The notes beneath the pieces were generated by a model. That model was given only the letters and a program-made list of their open reading frames with translations, had not been told where the DNA came from and searched no databases. Below, in pieces: positions 37,972-46,027 of a DNA stretch of 64,000 nt; position 1 is the stretch's first letter, and every line of letters starts with the position of its first letter. The stretch is taken from positions 474,331 through 538,330 of the forward strand of contig CAWGIG010000005.1 in assembly GCA_963822595.1 (NCBI GenBank), written 5' to 3'. Origin of the DNA: CAVRUH01 sp963822595 (lineage in GTDB: Bacteria; Chlamydiota; Chlamydiia; Chlamydiales; Waddliaceae). The position numbers and the translations under genes are program-made.

Positions 37972-38724
37972 TTGGAAGGACCCTCTATTTACTTAGCAGT
38001 TGAGTGGCTTAGTCCAGTTATTGGAAAAAACATCTCGTCTGTAGAAGGAAATACCAAAATTGGAAAAGAAAGGCTCGATGGAAAAAAAATCTTAGATATC
38101 TTTTCATGGGGTAAACATCTTGTCTTTCAATTCGATGAGTTTGCTTTGCGTGTTCACTTCCTCTTATTCGGCAGCTTTGAAGCTATTATAAAAGATAAAA
38201 AAGTCACAGGGGATTATCCTAAAAAGAAGGTAAATCCTCGGCTTAAATTAATTATAAGGGAAGATCAAATCATCCTTTATAGTTGCTCGCTAAAATATTT
38301 AGAAACTTCTCATGCTCGAGATCTTTATGATTTTACCACTGACGTTATGTCTCCCGAATGGGATGCAAAAAAAGCCTTGAAAGCCTTAAAAATAAATCCA
38401 GAAGAACAGATAGCGGATATATTGCTGGATCAAGGAATTTTTTCCGGAGTTGGTAATATTATAAAAAATGAAGTTCTTTTTATAGTGAAAATCAAACCCA
38501 CAACTCTAATTAAAGACATCCCCAATGCTCTTTTGCAGAAAATAGTGCGAACGACAAAAAAGTTCTCCTTTCAATTTTACGAATGGAGAAAACAATTTGT
38601 CTTGAAAAAACACTACAGAATTTATCGAAAAAGTATTTGTCCGGTATGCGGAGAAAAGATTTGTAAAAAATGGACGGGGAAAAGACACAGAGTCAGTTTT
38701 TTTTGCCTAAAATGTCAGAAATAA
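37972..38724 (+). CDS. Fpg/Nei-family DNA glycosylase lacking the usual N-terminal proline
   Basis: 250 residues with Fpg/Nei architecture: N-terminal beta-sandwich, a helix-two-turn-helix (LLDQGIFSGVGNIIKNEVLF, about 150-170) and a C-terminal zinc finger (CPVCG...FFCLKCQK). These enzymes excise oxidised bases and nick the strand with the N-terminal Pro as nucleophile. Here the start is TTG 37972 and the protein begins M-E-G-P-S; the Pro normally at position 2 is absent, and a stop codon two codons upstream rules out an extension. Catalysis may be altered, or this is a subfamily with another chemistry. It is co-transcribed with the DUF6496-like gene. Confidence 0.82.
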   Translation: MEGPSIYLAVEWLSPVIGKNISSVEGNTKIGKERLDGKKILDIFSWGKHLVFQFDEFALRVHFLLFGSFEAIIKDKKVTGDYPKKKVNPRLKLIIREDQIILYSCSLKYLETSHARDLYDFTTDVMSPEWDAKKALKALKINPEEQIADILLDQGIFSGVGNIIKNEVLFIVKIKPTTLIKDIPNALLQKIVRTTKKFSFQFYEWRKQFVLKKHYRIYRKSICPVCGEKICKKWTGKRHRVSFFCLKCQK

Positions 38725-38757
38725 AAAAAATCAGGGTCAAGCTTAACTTTATCACAG

Positions 38758-40172
38758 TTAAAGGTCTAGATTACATAACTCTAAAGCAGTGGTCATATAT
38801 TGAAGGCTATTTTCTATCAGAATAAAAGCTTCGCTTAAATAGGCGCGAATAAAAAATCCATTATCTTGCTCCTCCGTTGGTAATGGACTATTTCTTAATA
38901 GTAAATCGATTAGATCACGGACATCATCTGGTGAATAATCAAGCAAGAGCGAGGTCAAATGAGCAGATAATTCATCAAGGCTTTGATCTTCACGATTATA
39001 AAAGGCGATGTTATTCAACACCTTAGCTAAATCTTCTAGTATGTTATAATATAGCTCATTATCAAAGTCCAAGGAACGTGCAATCGCAAGAAAAATGTCT
39101 ATCTCAGATCGCGATAACAGCAGCAGAGTCTTTATTTCGCTAGGTTCAAAAAATAGCGCGTTATACAAATGCTGCATTTCATGTATAAAGCTTTTTAAAA
39201 GGGTTTTTATATCATCATTGAATGACAACATAATTGTTTGATCCTCTGGAAGGGTAAGTCCATAAAGATGGGCATTTAATTTAGCTGGGGTAAATAAAAA
39301 AATTACTTCCTTTGGAACTAACATAAGTCTGGGGGAGATCTTTCCATTTTTCTTATTTATCAATTCCGCTAAATAATAAGAAAAAGGATTATTTGTTGGC
39401 TGAGTCGTTGCACGATTGCCTTTATTAAGGTAGCGAAAGCTTGTAGTATAGACTTGCAAAGCAGTTTTTTCAGCTTCTAATTGCGCATCTAATCGCGATA
39501 TCAATTCAATCGAGTCACTCCTCTCTTGAGCAGTTACTAAGGGAACAGAAACTTTACCTAAATGCTTTGACATACATGCATGTTTATCACTATCTGCTGT
39601 TCCAAATAACATGGGATATATAAACGCTGTTCGAAGAAATGCGGCGAAAAATTTTGAATTTTCAATTTGCTCTTCAAAACGCTTATCAGAAGCATATTTC
39701 TCTTGACTTTGTTCAGTTTCTTTAAACACTTGAAAACAAAATGGAAGTAATTCTTTATGGCTTTTTGCTAATTTACGTATTCCCTTAAGAAAGACATGTT
39801 GCATTTCTCTATCGGCTGGCAATAAGTCTAGAACTTTTTGAACAAGACCTTCGACATCTCTAACAGTAGCTAACTTCTGAAAGTACCTTTTTCTAAACCA
39901 TCAAATAAGTCGAAAAGATTTTTAATTTCTTCTTCAGGCACTCCAGAATGAAAGAGATATGTTGTAATTTTTTTACTGCTGGATATTATTTTTAATGCTT
40001 CAGGATTGGGTTCTAAAGCCCTCATTTGAATCTGCGTTGCTTTTTCAACTGCACTTGCAGCTTTGCCTGACACTAGCGAGGAGATGGTTTGTTGAGCGCT
40101 TAAATTCACTGCCCCTGTTTGTACGTTTTGGTTGGGAAGAAATGCTTCGCCTGAATTAATTTCCGGAACCAT
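38758..40172 (-). pseudogene. HEXXH protein split by a 1-base deletion
   Basis: Two adjacent frames. A 100-residue N-terminal part (MVPEINSGEAFLPNQ..., 40172-39870) ends right after GLEKGTF. A second frame continues as YFQKLATVRDVEGLVQKVLDLL before the 354-residue part. One extra A in the A5 run (T5 on +, 39888-39892) joins them as GLEK-RYFQKL, giving about 470 residues. The second part has HEMQH (214-218 of that part) and, 70-80 residues later, DELSAHL, a layout like a gluzincin metalloprotease. It is helical, without a signal peptide. I do not recognise the family; protease activity is a guess from the motif. Confidence 0.7.
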
Positions 40173-40262
40173 GCTATACCCTTTTTAGAATGCGTGTTTA
40201 TTTTCCATACACTTTATCGAAAAATAATTTTTAAAGCAAACCATTTGACGTTATAAAGCTAC

Positions 40263-40883
40263 CTACGACAAAAAGAACCGAAGCAGTCCTGTAACGACTC
40301 CTTGAATGACAAGATCATCTGTCTTGAGGATGATCGGCTTTTGCTCAGCGCCACCCTCCAAACGAATATAATTCCCCTCGGGAAAGTATCGCCTCACGAT
40401 GGTCGCATGATCTTGAGTGTGCCCGACTATGGTTTCTCCGGCAAAGGCCTCGTTGCGTGCCTCGACAAGTAGAATATCTCCGTCCGCGATCAATTCCCCA
40501 TTCAAAGAATCTCCCTTTGCCCGTAAAGCATATGTCCGATCGGGTGCCTGCACCAAAAAATCAGGAACGGCCAACTTTTGAGATTGAGGAAAGGTCTCTA
40601 AAGGGAGTCCGGCTGAAATATGTCCGATAAAAGGGAGCTCCAACTCTCCGTGGGAATTCATGGGTTTGGTCACTTCCGCCAGATGAATGGAGCGGCCCCC
40701 GTATTTTTCGCCTGAAAGGACTCCTTTCCTTTTCAAAACTTTAATATGGCGATAGACCGTTCCGAGCGAGGAAAAATGAAAATGATCCATAATTTCGCGG
40801 TAGCTTGGAGAGTAGCGTCGGGTTTTGATAAATTCCTGAACGAAATCTAACAATTCCGATTGCCTCTTGGTGAGGCCTTTCAT
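40263..40883 (-). CDS. lexA: LexA repressor with Arg in place of catalytic Lys
   Basis: 206 residues. The winged-helix DNA-binding domain (1-70) starts LTKRQSELLDFVQEFI, followed by an S24 peptidase domain. The cleavage site is A91-G92 (ISAGLP) and the nucleophile S126 (GDSLN). The position of the general-base Lys, usually in VKR, reads VRR (R164), encoded AGG. In E. coli LexA changes of this Lys block self-cleavage, so this protein may be a non-inducible repressor or respond differently. Its stop lies 52 bases before the divergently placed HEXXH gene region. Its start overlaps the PAP2 gene by ATGA. Confidence 0.9.
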   Translation of the reverse strand: MKGLTKRQSELLDFVQEFIKTRRYSPSYREIMDHFHFSSLGTVYRHIKVLKRKGVLSGEKYGGRSIHLAEVTKPMNSHGELELPFIGHISAGLPLETFPQSQKLAVPDFLVQAPDRTYALRAKGDSLNGELIADGDILLVEARNEAFAGETIVGHTQDHATIVRRYFPEGNYIRLEGGAEQKPIILKTDDLVIQGVVTGLLRFFLS

Positions 40884-41557
40884 GTCATCTCCTCATAGAT
40901 CAGCCAATCGCAAGCCAAGGCAGTTAACCACATGATGAGGGCCGTGATGATGACGTCCGAAAAAAAATGTCCGCCTTCAGCCATTCGGGTTATCCCCAAG
41001 GCTATTCCCAATCCAATGCCCACTATCCATCCTGTATTAGTAATCCAACGTTTACGGAGTCTCCATCCCAAAAATACCAGGGAAAAGAAATAAAATCCTA
41101 CGCTGCAATGCCCGCAAGGAAAAGATTTCGAGGGTTCCGGCTGGTGGAAAAAATTGGGTTCGTAGAAAGGTCGAAATTCTTGGATTCCTCCAAATTCGAT
41201 CACTTGCTTCGGCCGCGGTCTTCCCCAATGGTCCTTCAATGCAGCATGAACGATAAATCCCGCACCGATAGCTAACGTGATGACCAGATACAACGCATGA
41301 GACCGCCACGGTTTCCAGGATTTTATTAAATAGGATAAGACCAAAATAATCATCGCCGGTATAGCCACGATCCACGAGGGGATGACGCCATAGTTATAGA
41401 TAAATTCAAAAACAGGATGGACTACGAAATGTTCGACGTTTCCTTCTCCTAAGGCGTAGAAGTAGCGTTCGATGGTTAAATCCAAATACGGAGTAAATGG
41501 AGCCAGTAAAGCAACTAATAAAATGGGGATGACCCATAAAAGAGATTTGTTTTTCAT
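40880..41557 (-). CDS. PAP2-family membrane phosphatase
   Basis: 225 residues with about six transmembrane helices. The three PAP2 phosphatase motifs are present: K108-x6-R115-P116 (KDHWGRPRP), PCGH at 147-150 (usual PSGH) and R191-x5-H197-x3-D201 (TRMAEGGHFFSD). Such enzymes remove phosphate from lipid phosphates (undecaprenyl diphosphate, phosphatidic acid or lipid A) at the outer face of the inner membrane; the substrate cannot be read here. It overlaps lexA by four bases and diverges from rmuC across 52 bases. Confidence 0.9.
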   Translation of the reverse strand: MKNKSLLWVIPILLVALLAPFTPYLDLTIERYFYALGEGNVEHFVVHPVFEFIYNYGVIPSWIVAIPAMIILVLSYLIKSWKPWRSHALYLVITLAIGAGFIVHAALKDHWGRPRPKQVIEFGGIQEFRPFYEPNFFHQPEPSKSFPCGHCSVGFYFFSLVFLGWRLRKRWITNTGWIVGIGLGIALGITRMAEGGHFFSDVIITALIMWLTALACDWLIYEEMT

Positions 41558-41609
41558 AGACCTCAGTATACTAAAATGGTATCCTTCTTTTCAACAACGA
41601 GGTTTTATC

Positions 41610-42803
41610 ATGAATTTAGGAGTCATTGCGGCTGCTGCCGGTACAGGAATTCTTACACTCTATTACATTTTTCATCTCCGTTCTGCTTTGGCTATCGCCG
41701 AGTCAAAACTCATTTTTTATCAGGACGCCCAGAAAAAACTTTCGGATTCTTTCAAAGCTGTTTCCGCGGATGCCCTTAAAAGTAATACTCAATCGTTCTT
41801 GGATTTAGCTACCCTAAAATTGGAAAAATTCCAAGAGGGCGCGAGGGGCGATTTAAAGCTCCGCCAACAAGCCATCGATGATCTTGTGAAGCCGATCAAA
41901 GAATCTTTAGAAAAAGTAAACACGAAAATACATGAAATCGAACACGTCAGAGTCGCTGCTTATGCTGGCCTTACCGAACAAGTTAAGTCGCTTCTGACTT
42001 CACAAACGCAGCTGCATAGCGAAACGGCCAACCTCGTCAAAGCACTTCGAGCGCCTAATGTCAGGGGACGCTGGGGAGAAATCCAACTCCGCCGCGTTGT
42101 CGAAATGGCAGGTATGGTCGAACATTGCGATTTCATGCAGCAAGAATCGGTCACGGTCGATGAACGACGCTTACGTCCCGATTTAGTGATCAAGCTTCCC
42201 AACAATAAGCAAATCGTCGTGGACTCAAAAACATCTCTACAGGCCTATCTGGAAGCTCTAGAAACAAATGACGAAACTCTAAAATTGATCAAATTAAAAG
42301 AACACGCAAAGCAAATTCGCACGCATATTTCTCAGCTCTCAGCGAAGTCCTATTGGGATCAATTTCAACCAGCTCCTGAATTTGTCGTTCTTTTTCTTCC
42401 GGGAGAAACCTTCTTTAGCGCTGCCCTCGAGCAAGATCCAGAGCTCATCGAATGCGGCGTCGATCAGCGGGTTATTTTAGCGACGCCGACGACATTGATT
42501 GCGTTGCTACGAGCCGTCGCTTACGGATGGCGTCAAGAACTGATTGCAGAAAACGCGCAGCATATCTGTGATCTAGGGAAAAACCTCTACGAGCGGATCC
42601 GAGTCATGGCAGAACATTTCGAAGAGATTCGAAAAGGCCTCGACAGAACAGTTTCAGCGTATAATAATGCAGTAGGCTCCCTTGAAGGGCGTGTTTTAGT
42701 GACAGCAAGAAAATTTAAGGAGCTCGGCGCCGGAAATGAATTGGATATCGAGCCACTTGGCACAGTAGATAAAACAACAAGAATACTTAAGGTTTTGGAG
42801 TAA
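41610..42803 (+). CDS. rmuC: RmuC-family DNA recombination protein
   Basis: 397 residues from the ATG at 41610, which follows GAGG; the open frame runs further upstream but only antisense to the PAP2 gene. One N-terminal membrane helix (about 3-18), then a coiled coil (30-150), then the RmuC core with RGRWGEIQLRRVVEMAGM, RPDLVIKLPNNKQIVVDSK, FLPGETFFSAAL and TPTTLIALLRAVAYGW. RmuC limits inversions at short inverted repeats in E. coli and carries a nuclease-like fold. Its presence in a region so rich in inverted repeats is notable. The upp start follows three bases after the stop. Confidence 0.93.
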   Translation: MNLGVIAAAAGTGILTLYYIFHLRSALAIAESKLIFYQDAQKKLSDSFKAVSADALKSNTQSFLDLATLKLEKFQEGARGDLKLRQQAIDDLVKPIKESLEKVNTKIHEIEHVRVAAYAGLTEQVKSLLTSQTQLHSETANLVKALRAPNVRGRWGEIQLRRVVEMAGMVEHCDFMQQESVTVDERRLRPDLVIKLPNNKQIVVDSKTSLQAYLEALETNDETLKLIKLKEHAKQIRTHISQLSAKSYWDQFQPAPEFVVLFLPGETFFSAALEQDPELIECGVDQRVILATPTTLIALLRAVAYGWRQELIAENAQHICDLGKNLYERIRVMAEHFEEIRKGLDRTVSAYNNAVGSLEGRVLVTARKFKELGAGNELDIEPLGTVDKTTRILKVLE

Positions 42804-42805
42804 AA

Positions 42806-43408
42806 ATGAAAGAGGTTTTGTTAACAGTTCTGAGAAATGAAAATACTAAAAGAGGGGAGTTCCGTCAGGTTACCGAACAACTGAGCTTGATTCTAGCTTC
42901 CGAAGCTAGCCAACATGTCGAAAAAATTCCTGTTCCGGTAAAGACGCCGCTAGCGGATACCATGGGCCAAAAACTTCCTGAAGATGTCGTCGTGGTGCCG
43001 ATTCTTCGTGCAGGACTTGCCATGCTGCCGGCATTCCTGAGAATTTTTCCGAATTCTTCCGTAGGCTTTTTCGGCATGCGACGTGATGAATTGACAAAGC
43101 TTCCCGATCTCTATTATCAGAATATTCCCCCGATATCCCCCAACCAAAATGTCATTCTCATCGATCCCATGATCGCCACCGGCGGAAGCGGAGCCCTCGC
43201 ACTCAAAGAACTTATCAAAAGAGGGGCTGATGAAAGAAAAATGATCTACGTAGGAATTGTTGCTGCTCCAGAAGGAATAAAAGCAATTGAAGAAATTTGT
43301 CCTCATGTACAATTGATTGTCGGTGCTGTTGATCAATGTCTCAACCAAAATGCCTTCATCGTTCCGGGCATCGGTGATTTTGGTGATCGCTACTTCGGCA
43401 CGGATTGA
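42806..43408 (+). CDS. upp: Uracil phosphoribosyltransferase
   Basis: 200 residues. It converts uracil and PRPP to UMP in the pyrimidine salvage pathway. The PRPP loop VILIDPMIATGGSG is clear, as are VPILRAGLAMLPAF near residue 65 and the uracil-binding tail FIVPGIGDFGDRYFGTD. It is co-transcribed with rmuC and converges with comM with a 19-base overlap. Confidence 0.96.
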   Translation: MKEVLLTVLRNENTKRGEFRQVTEQLSLILASEASQHVEKIPVPVKTPLADTMGQKLPEDVVVVPILRAGLAMLPAFLRIFPNSSVGFFGMRRDELTKLPDLYYQNIPPISPNQNVILIDPMIATGGSGALALKELIKRGADERKMIYVGIVAAPEGIKAIEEICPHVQLIVGAVDQCLNQNAFIVPGIGDFGDRYFGTD

Positions 43409-44919
43409 TTTCGGAAGTTTAACGCTTCCATAAGATGTTCATAATTAACAGTCGGAGAATTATCCAAATCGGCAATGGTTCTTCCAACTTTTAGTATTCG
43501 ATTGCACGCTCTAGCTGACATCCCCATAACTTCAACGGCTTGTCGCAGGACTTCTTGTCCTGCGGCATCAATCGAAGCATGTTTTTTCAACTCTTGCGGA
43601 TTCATCATGCTATTTGTGCTAGCTCGAGCAAAGCGCTGCCTTTGCAAAACCCGCGCTGCATTGACCCTTGTTCTCACATCATGAGAAGTTTCCGCTGCAG
43701 TTGTGTTTGCCATATCACGATAACGTAATGCAGGGACTTCGATATGCATGTCCATCCGATCCCAAATGGGCCCAGAAATCCTCCCACGATACCTTTCAAC
43801 TTGGATTTGTGTGTCTTTGCATTGTTTATCAGGGTGTCCTAAATAACCGCACGGACAAGGGTTCATCGCAGCAATGCAAATGATATTTGTCGGATAAGTA
43901 AAGTTGCCGTTCGCTCGACTTATAGTCACTGTTCGGTCTTCCAGTGGCTGTCTCAAAACTTCCAAAACAACGCGGGAAAACTCGGGAAGCTCATCTAAAA
44001 ATAAAATTCCATTGTGTGCTAACGATACTTCGCCGGGTCGGGGGTAAGAGCCTCCACCGATCAGTCCAGCATAGCTAACGGTATGATGCGGAGAGCGAAA
44101 GGGACGCTGCGTGATTAATCCTTTCCCATCTTTCAAAAGGCCTGCAATCGAATGGATTTTAGTGGTTTCCAACGCCTCCTCTAACGTCAGTTCAGGCATG
44201 ATGCCTATCAACGCCTTGGCAATCATGGTTTTACCCGAACCCGGCGGACCCGATAGAACGACATTGTGTCCGCCGGACGCAGCGATTTCCATAGCCCTTT
44301 TGACGTGTTCCTGTCCTTTGATGTCAGAAAAATCGATGGCGGGAATGGCGTTTCTAAAAAGAGAATCGCTGACTTCCGTTGCTAGAGGAGTAATTGTATC
44401 GGGTTTTTGCAGAAATTGAACGGCCTCAGTCAAATGATGTATCGGAATAATATGTATCCCAGGAACCGCAGCTGCTTCTGGAGCATTTTGTGCGGGCAGT
44501 AACACACCCTTTTTCTTCATTTTTTTCGCTAGCATAGCTATGGCCAAAGCGCCATGTATCGGACGGACTTCGCCGCTCAGGCCTAGCTCGCCCACAATTA
44601 AATAGTCGTTATGCCGCCCCTCATCTTTTAGCTGCCCCATCGAGCATAACGTTCCAATGGCGATGGGAAGATCATAAAATGAACCGTCTTTTTTAATATC
44701 ACCAGGGGCTAAATTGACCGTACACGCAAATTCAGAAAAAGAATATTTCGAATTGCGTAATGCTGCTAAAACGCGGTCTTTCGACTCTTTAACAGATGCA
44801 TTCGCGAGTCCTACAAAAAAGAATCTAAATTCTTCTGAATTAATGACATCGACCTCTACCTCGACAGGCACTGCATCAAGGGCGACTAGTGAAATAGAGT
44901 GAATTCTTGTGAGTGCCAT
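43390..44919 (-). CDS. comM: ComM/YifB Mg-chelatase-like AAA+ helicase
   Basis: 509 residues. An N-terminal Lon-protease-like fold (about 1-170) is followed by an AAA+ Mg-chelatase domain with Walker A GPPGSGKT, Walker B GILFLDELPEF and the zinc-like MNPCPCGYLGHPDKQC loop, then the C-terminal helical lid. ComM is a hexameric helicase that extends branch migration during natural transformation; in other bacteria the role of YifB is unclear. The ATG at 44919 gives the canonical MALTRIHSI start. Confidence 0.94.
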   Translation of the reverse strand: MALTRIHSISLVALDAVPVEVEVDVINSEEFRFFFVGLANASVKESKDRVLAALRNSKYSFSEFACTVNLAPGDIKKDGSFYDLPIAIGTLCSMGQLKDEGRHNDYLIVGELGLSGEVRPIHGALAIAMLAKKMKKKGVLLPAQNAPEAAAVPGIHIIPIHHLTEAVQFLQKPDTITPLATEVSDSLFRNAIPAIDFSDIKGQEHVKRAMEIAASGGHNVVLSGPPGSGKTMIAKALIGIMPELTLEEALETTKIHSIAGLLKDGKGLITQRPFRSPHHTVSYAGLIGGGSYPRPGEVSLAHNGILFLDELPEFSRVVLEVLRQPLEDRTVTISRANGNFTYPTNIICIAAMNPCPCGYLGHPDKQCKDTQIQVERYRGRISGPIWDRMDMHIEVPALRYRDMANTTAAETSHDVRTRVNAARVLQRQRFARASTNSMMNPQELKKHASIDAAGQEVLRQAVEVMGMSARACNRILKVGRTIADLDNSPTVNYEHLMEALNFRNQSVPK

Positions 44920-45026
44920 AGTTCTTTTTTAAATTAATGGTATTGGATCTTAACCAAACATCTGATTCTTTTGTAGTAAAAAAAATACTTTACATTTGAT
45001 ATGGTGTGGAAAACAGGGGATTTTTT

Positions 45027-45323
45027 ATGCGAAAACAAATCAGTCATATTTCGGTGTTTCAATCAAGTAAGGTGCTTTCGGTTTTGGCGGGATTGATGAT
45101 GGCGATTTTTGCGTTTCCGTTGGGTTTGCTTTTGATGATGGGCGGACATTCGCGGGAGGGTTGGGCTCTGCTTGTATATCCTTTTTTGGTAATCCTATTT
45201 GTTTTTATTGGACACGCAATCTTTTTTGCATTATACAATTTTGTTGCAAGGTATTTTGGCGGAGTAGAAGTAAATTTTAAAGACGTAGAGGAACAACATT
45301 TAAAGGAGTTTAAGGATGGTTAA
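45027..45323 (+). CDS. Small two-helix membrane protein (DUF3566-like)
   Basis: 98 residues from the ATG at 45027, which follows AGGGGA; an upstream in-frame start exists but has no binding site. Two membrane helices (about 15-40 and 50-80) are followed by LYNFVARYFGGVEVNF, a pattern of small DUF3566-like proteins. Function unknown. It is the first gene of a three-gene operon: its last eight bases overlap the next lipoprotein gene. Confidence 0.7.
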   Translation: MRKQISHISVFQSSKVLSVLAGLMMAIFAFPLGLLLMMGGHSREGWALLVYPFLVILFVFIGHAIFFALYNFVARYFGGVEVNFKDVEEQHLKEFKDG

Positions 45324-45537
45324 AAATTTTATCTTAGTTTCAATGATGGGAATGGGTTTGTCAAGCTGTTCCATGGTTCAATCGCTTCAACGGAATCAAC
45401 AGGCTGTTGACAGTGCGACCTACACAATTTATGAAAACACTCAAGCTGTTGAAGAAGCTAACAGAAAGATCCAAGAAAACACTCAAAGATTGGGTGAAAT
45501 CAATAAAACTCTCCAAAAAGCCGGAGAAAATAAATGA
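45316..45537 (+). CDS. Small coiled-coil lipoprotein 1
   Basis: 73 residues. A lipoprotein signal ending in LSSC (Cys at about 18) is followed by a coiled coil of repeated Q/N/E units (TYTIYENTQAVEEANRKIQ, ENTQRLGEINKTLQ), recalling Lpp-type helices. Overlaps both neighbours (ATGA with the next gene). A paralogue of the following gene. Presumed envelope protein; no named family recognised. Confidence 0.75.
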   Translation: MVKNFILVSMMGMGLSSCSMVQSLQRNQQAVDSATYTIYENTQAVEEANRKIQENTQRLGEINKTLQKAGENK

Positions 45538-45749
45538 TTAAAAGAATTTTATTGTCTTCAGTTTTGTTATTTTCACTGACAGGCTGCATGAATGATTTGA
45601 TTGATAAAAGCACAGATTCTATTTACACAAACCAAGCTGCAATTCAAAGAAGCACGGAAGTGATTCATGAAAACGCTAGGCTCATCGATGAAAGCAATCG
45701 CGTTATCGAAGAGAACCACCGTCTCATCCTGAAAATGAGCGAGCAATAA
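45534..45749 (+). CDS. Small coiled-coil lipoprotein 2
   Basis: 71 residues with lipobox LTGC and the same helix pattern as lipoprotein 1 (DSIYTNQAAIQRSTEVIHEN, ARLIDESNRVIEENHRLI). The pair looks like a tandem duplication that has diverged. Its start overlaps the previous stop as ATGA. Confidence 0.75.
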   Translation: MIKRILLSSVLLFSLTGCMNDLIDKSTDSIYTNQAAIQRSTEVIHENARLIDESNRVIEENHRLILKMSEQ

Positions 45750-45763
45750 TTCCCTTTTCTCTG

Positions 45764-45942
45764 GAGTGACTCGATTTATCGAGTCTTTCCCGAGGCCAAT
45801 TTATTGGCCGCCGGGAAATGCGCTATTTTGCGGGCTTTGGAAATAGTTATTAATGAAACAGCCTGCAAAGTATAGCTCTTCTCTCCGGCCAATAAATTGG
45901 CCTCGGGAAAAACTCAATAAATTGAGTTACTCCAGAGAAAAG
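45764..45942. repeat. Inverted repeat between lipoprotein and FadL genes
   Basis: Outer arms CTTTTCTCTGGAGT and complement; inner arms CCCGAGGCCAATTTATTGGCC and complement; plus nested short hairpins (ACTCGATTTATCGAGT). It probably ends the lipoprotein operon. It shares its outer sequence with the hairpin at 37100. Confidence 0.8.
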
Positions 45943-45960
45943 CCCGTCAATGTTAAATGA

Positions 45961-45990
45961 TTGACAAAATAATCCTTGAACATGTTTACT
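45961..45990 (+). promoter_or_regulatory. Probable promoter of the FadL-type gene
   Basis: Perfect TTGACA (45961-45966), 18-base spacer and a weak TTTACT -10. The ATG at 46028 has GGAGG upstream. Confidence 0.45.
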
Positions 45991-46027
45991 GAAAATAATT
46001 ATTTTTTTTCAATTTAAATGGAGGATT

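Noticed and set aside
41472..41609. Upstream extension of rmuC
   Set aside because: The extension lies antisense to the PAP2 gene, has no ribosome binding site, and precedes the normal membrane-anchor start at 41610.
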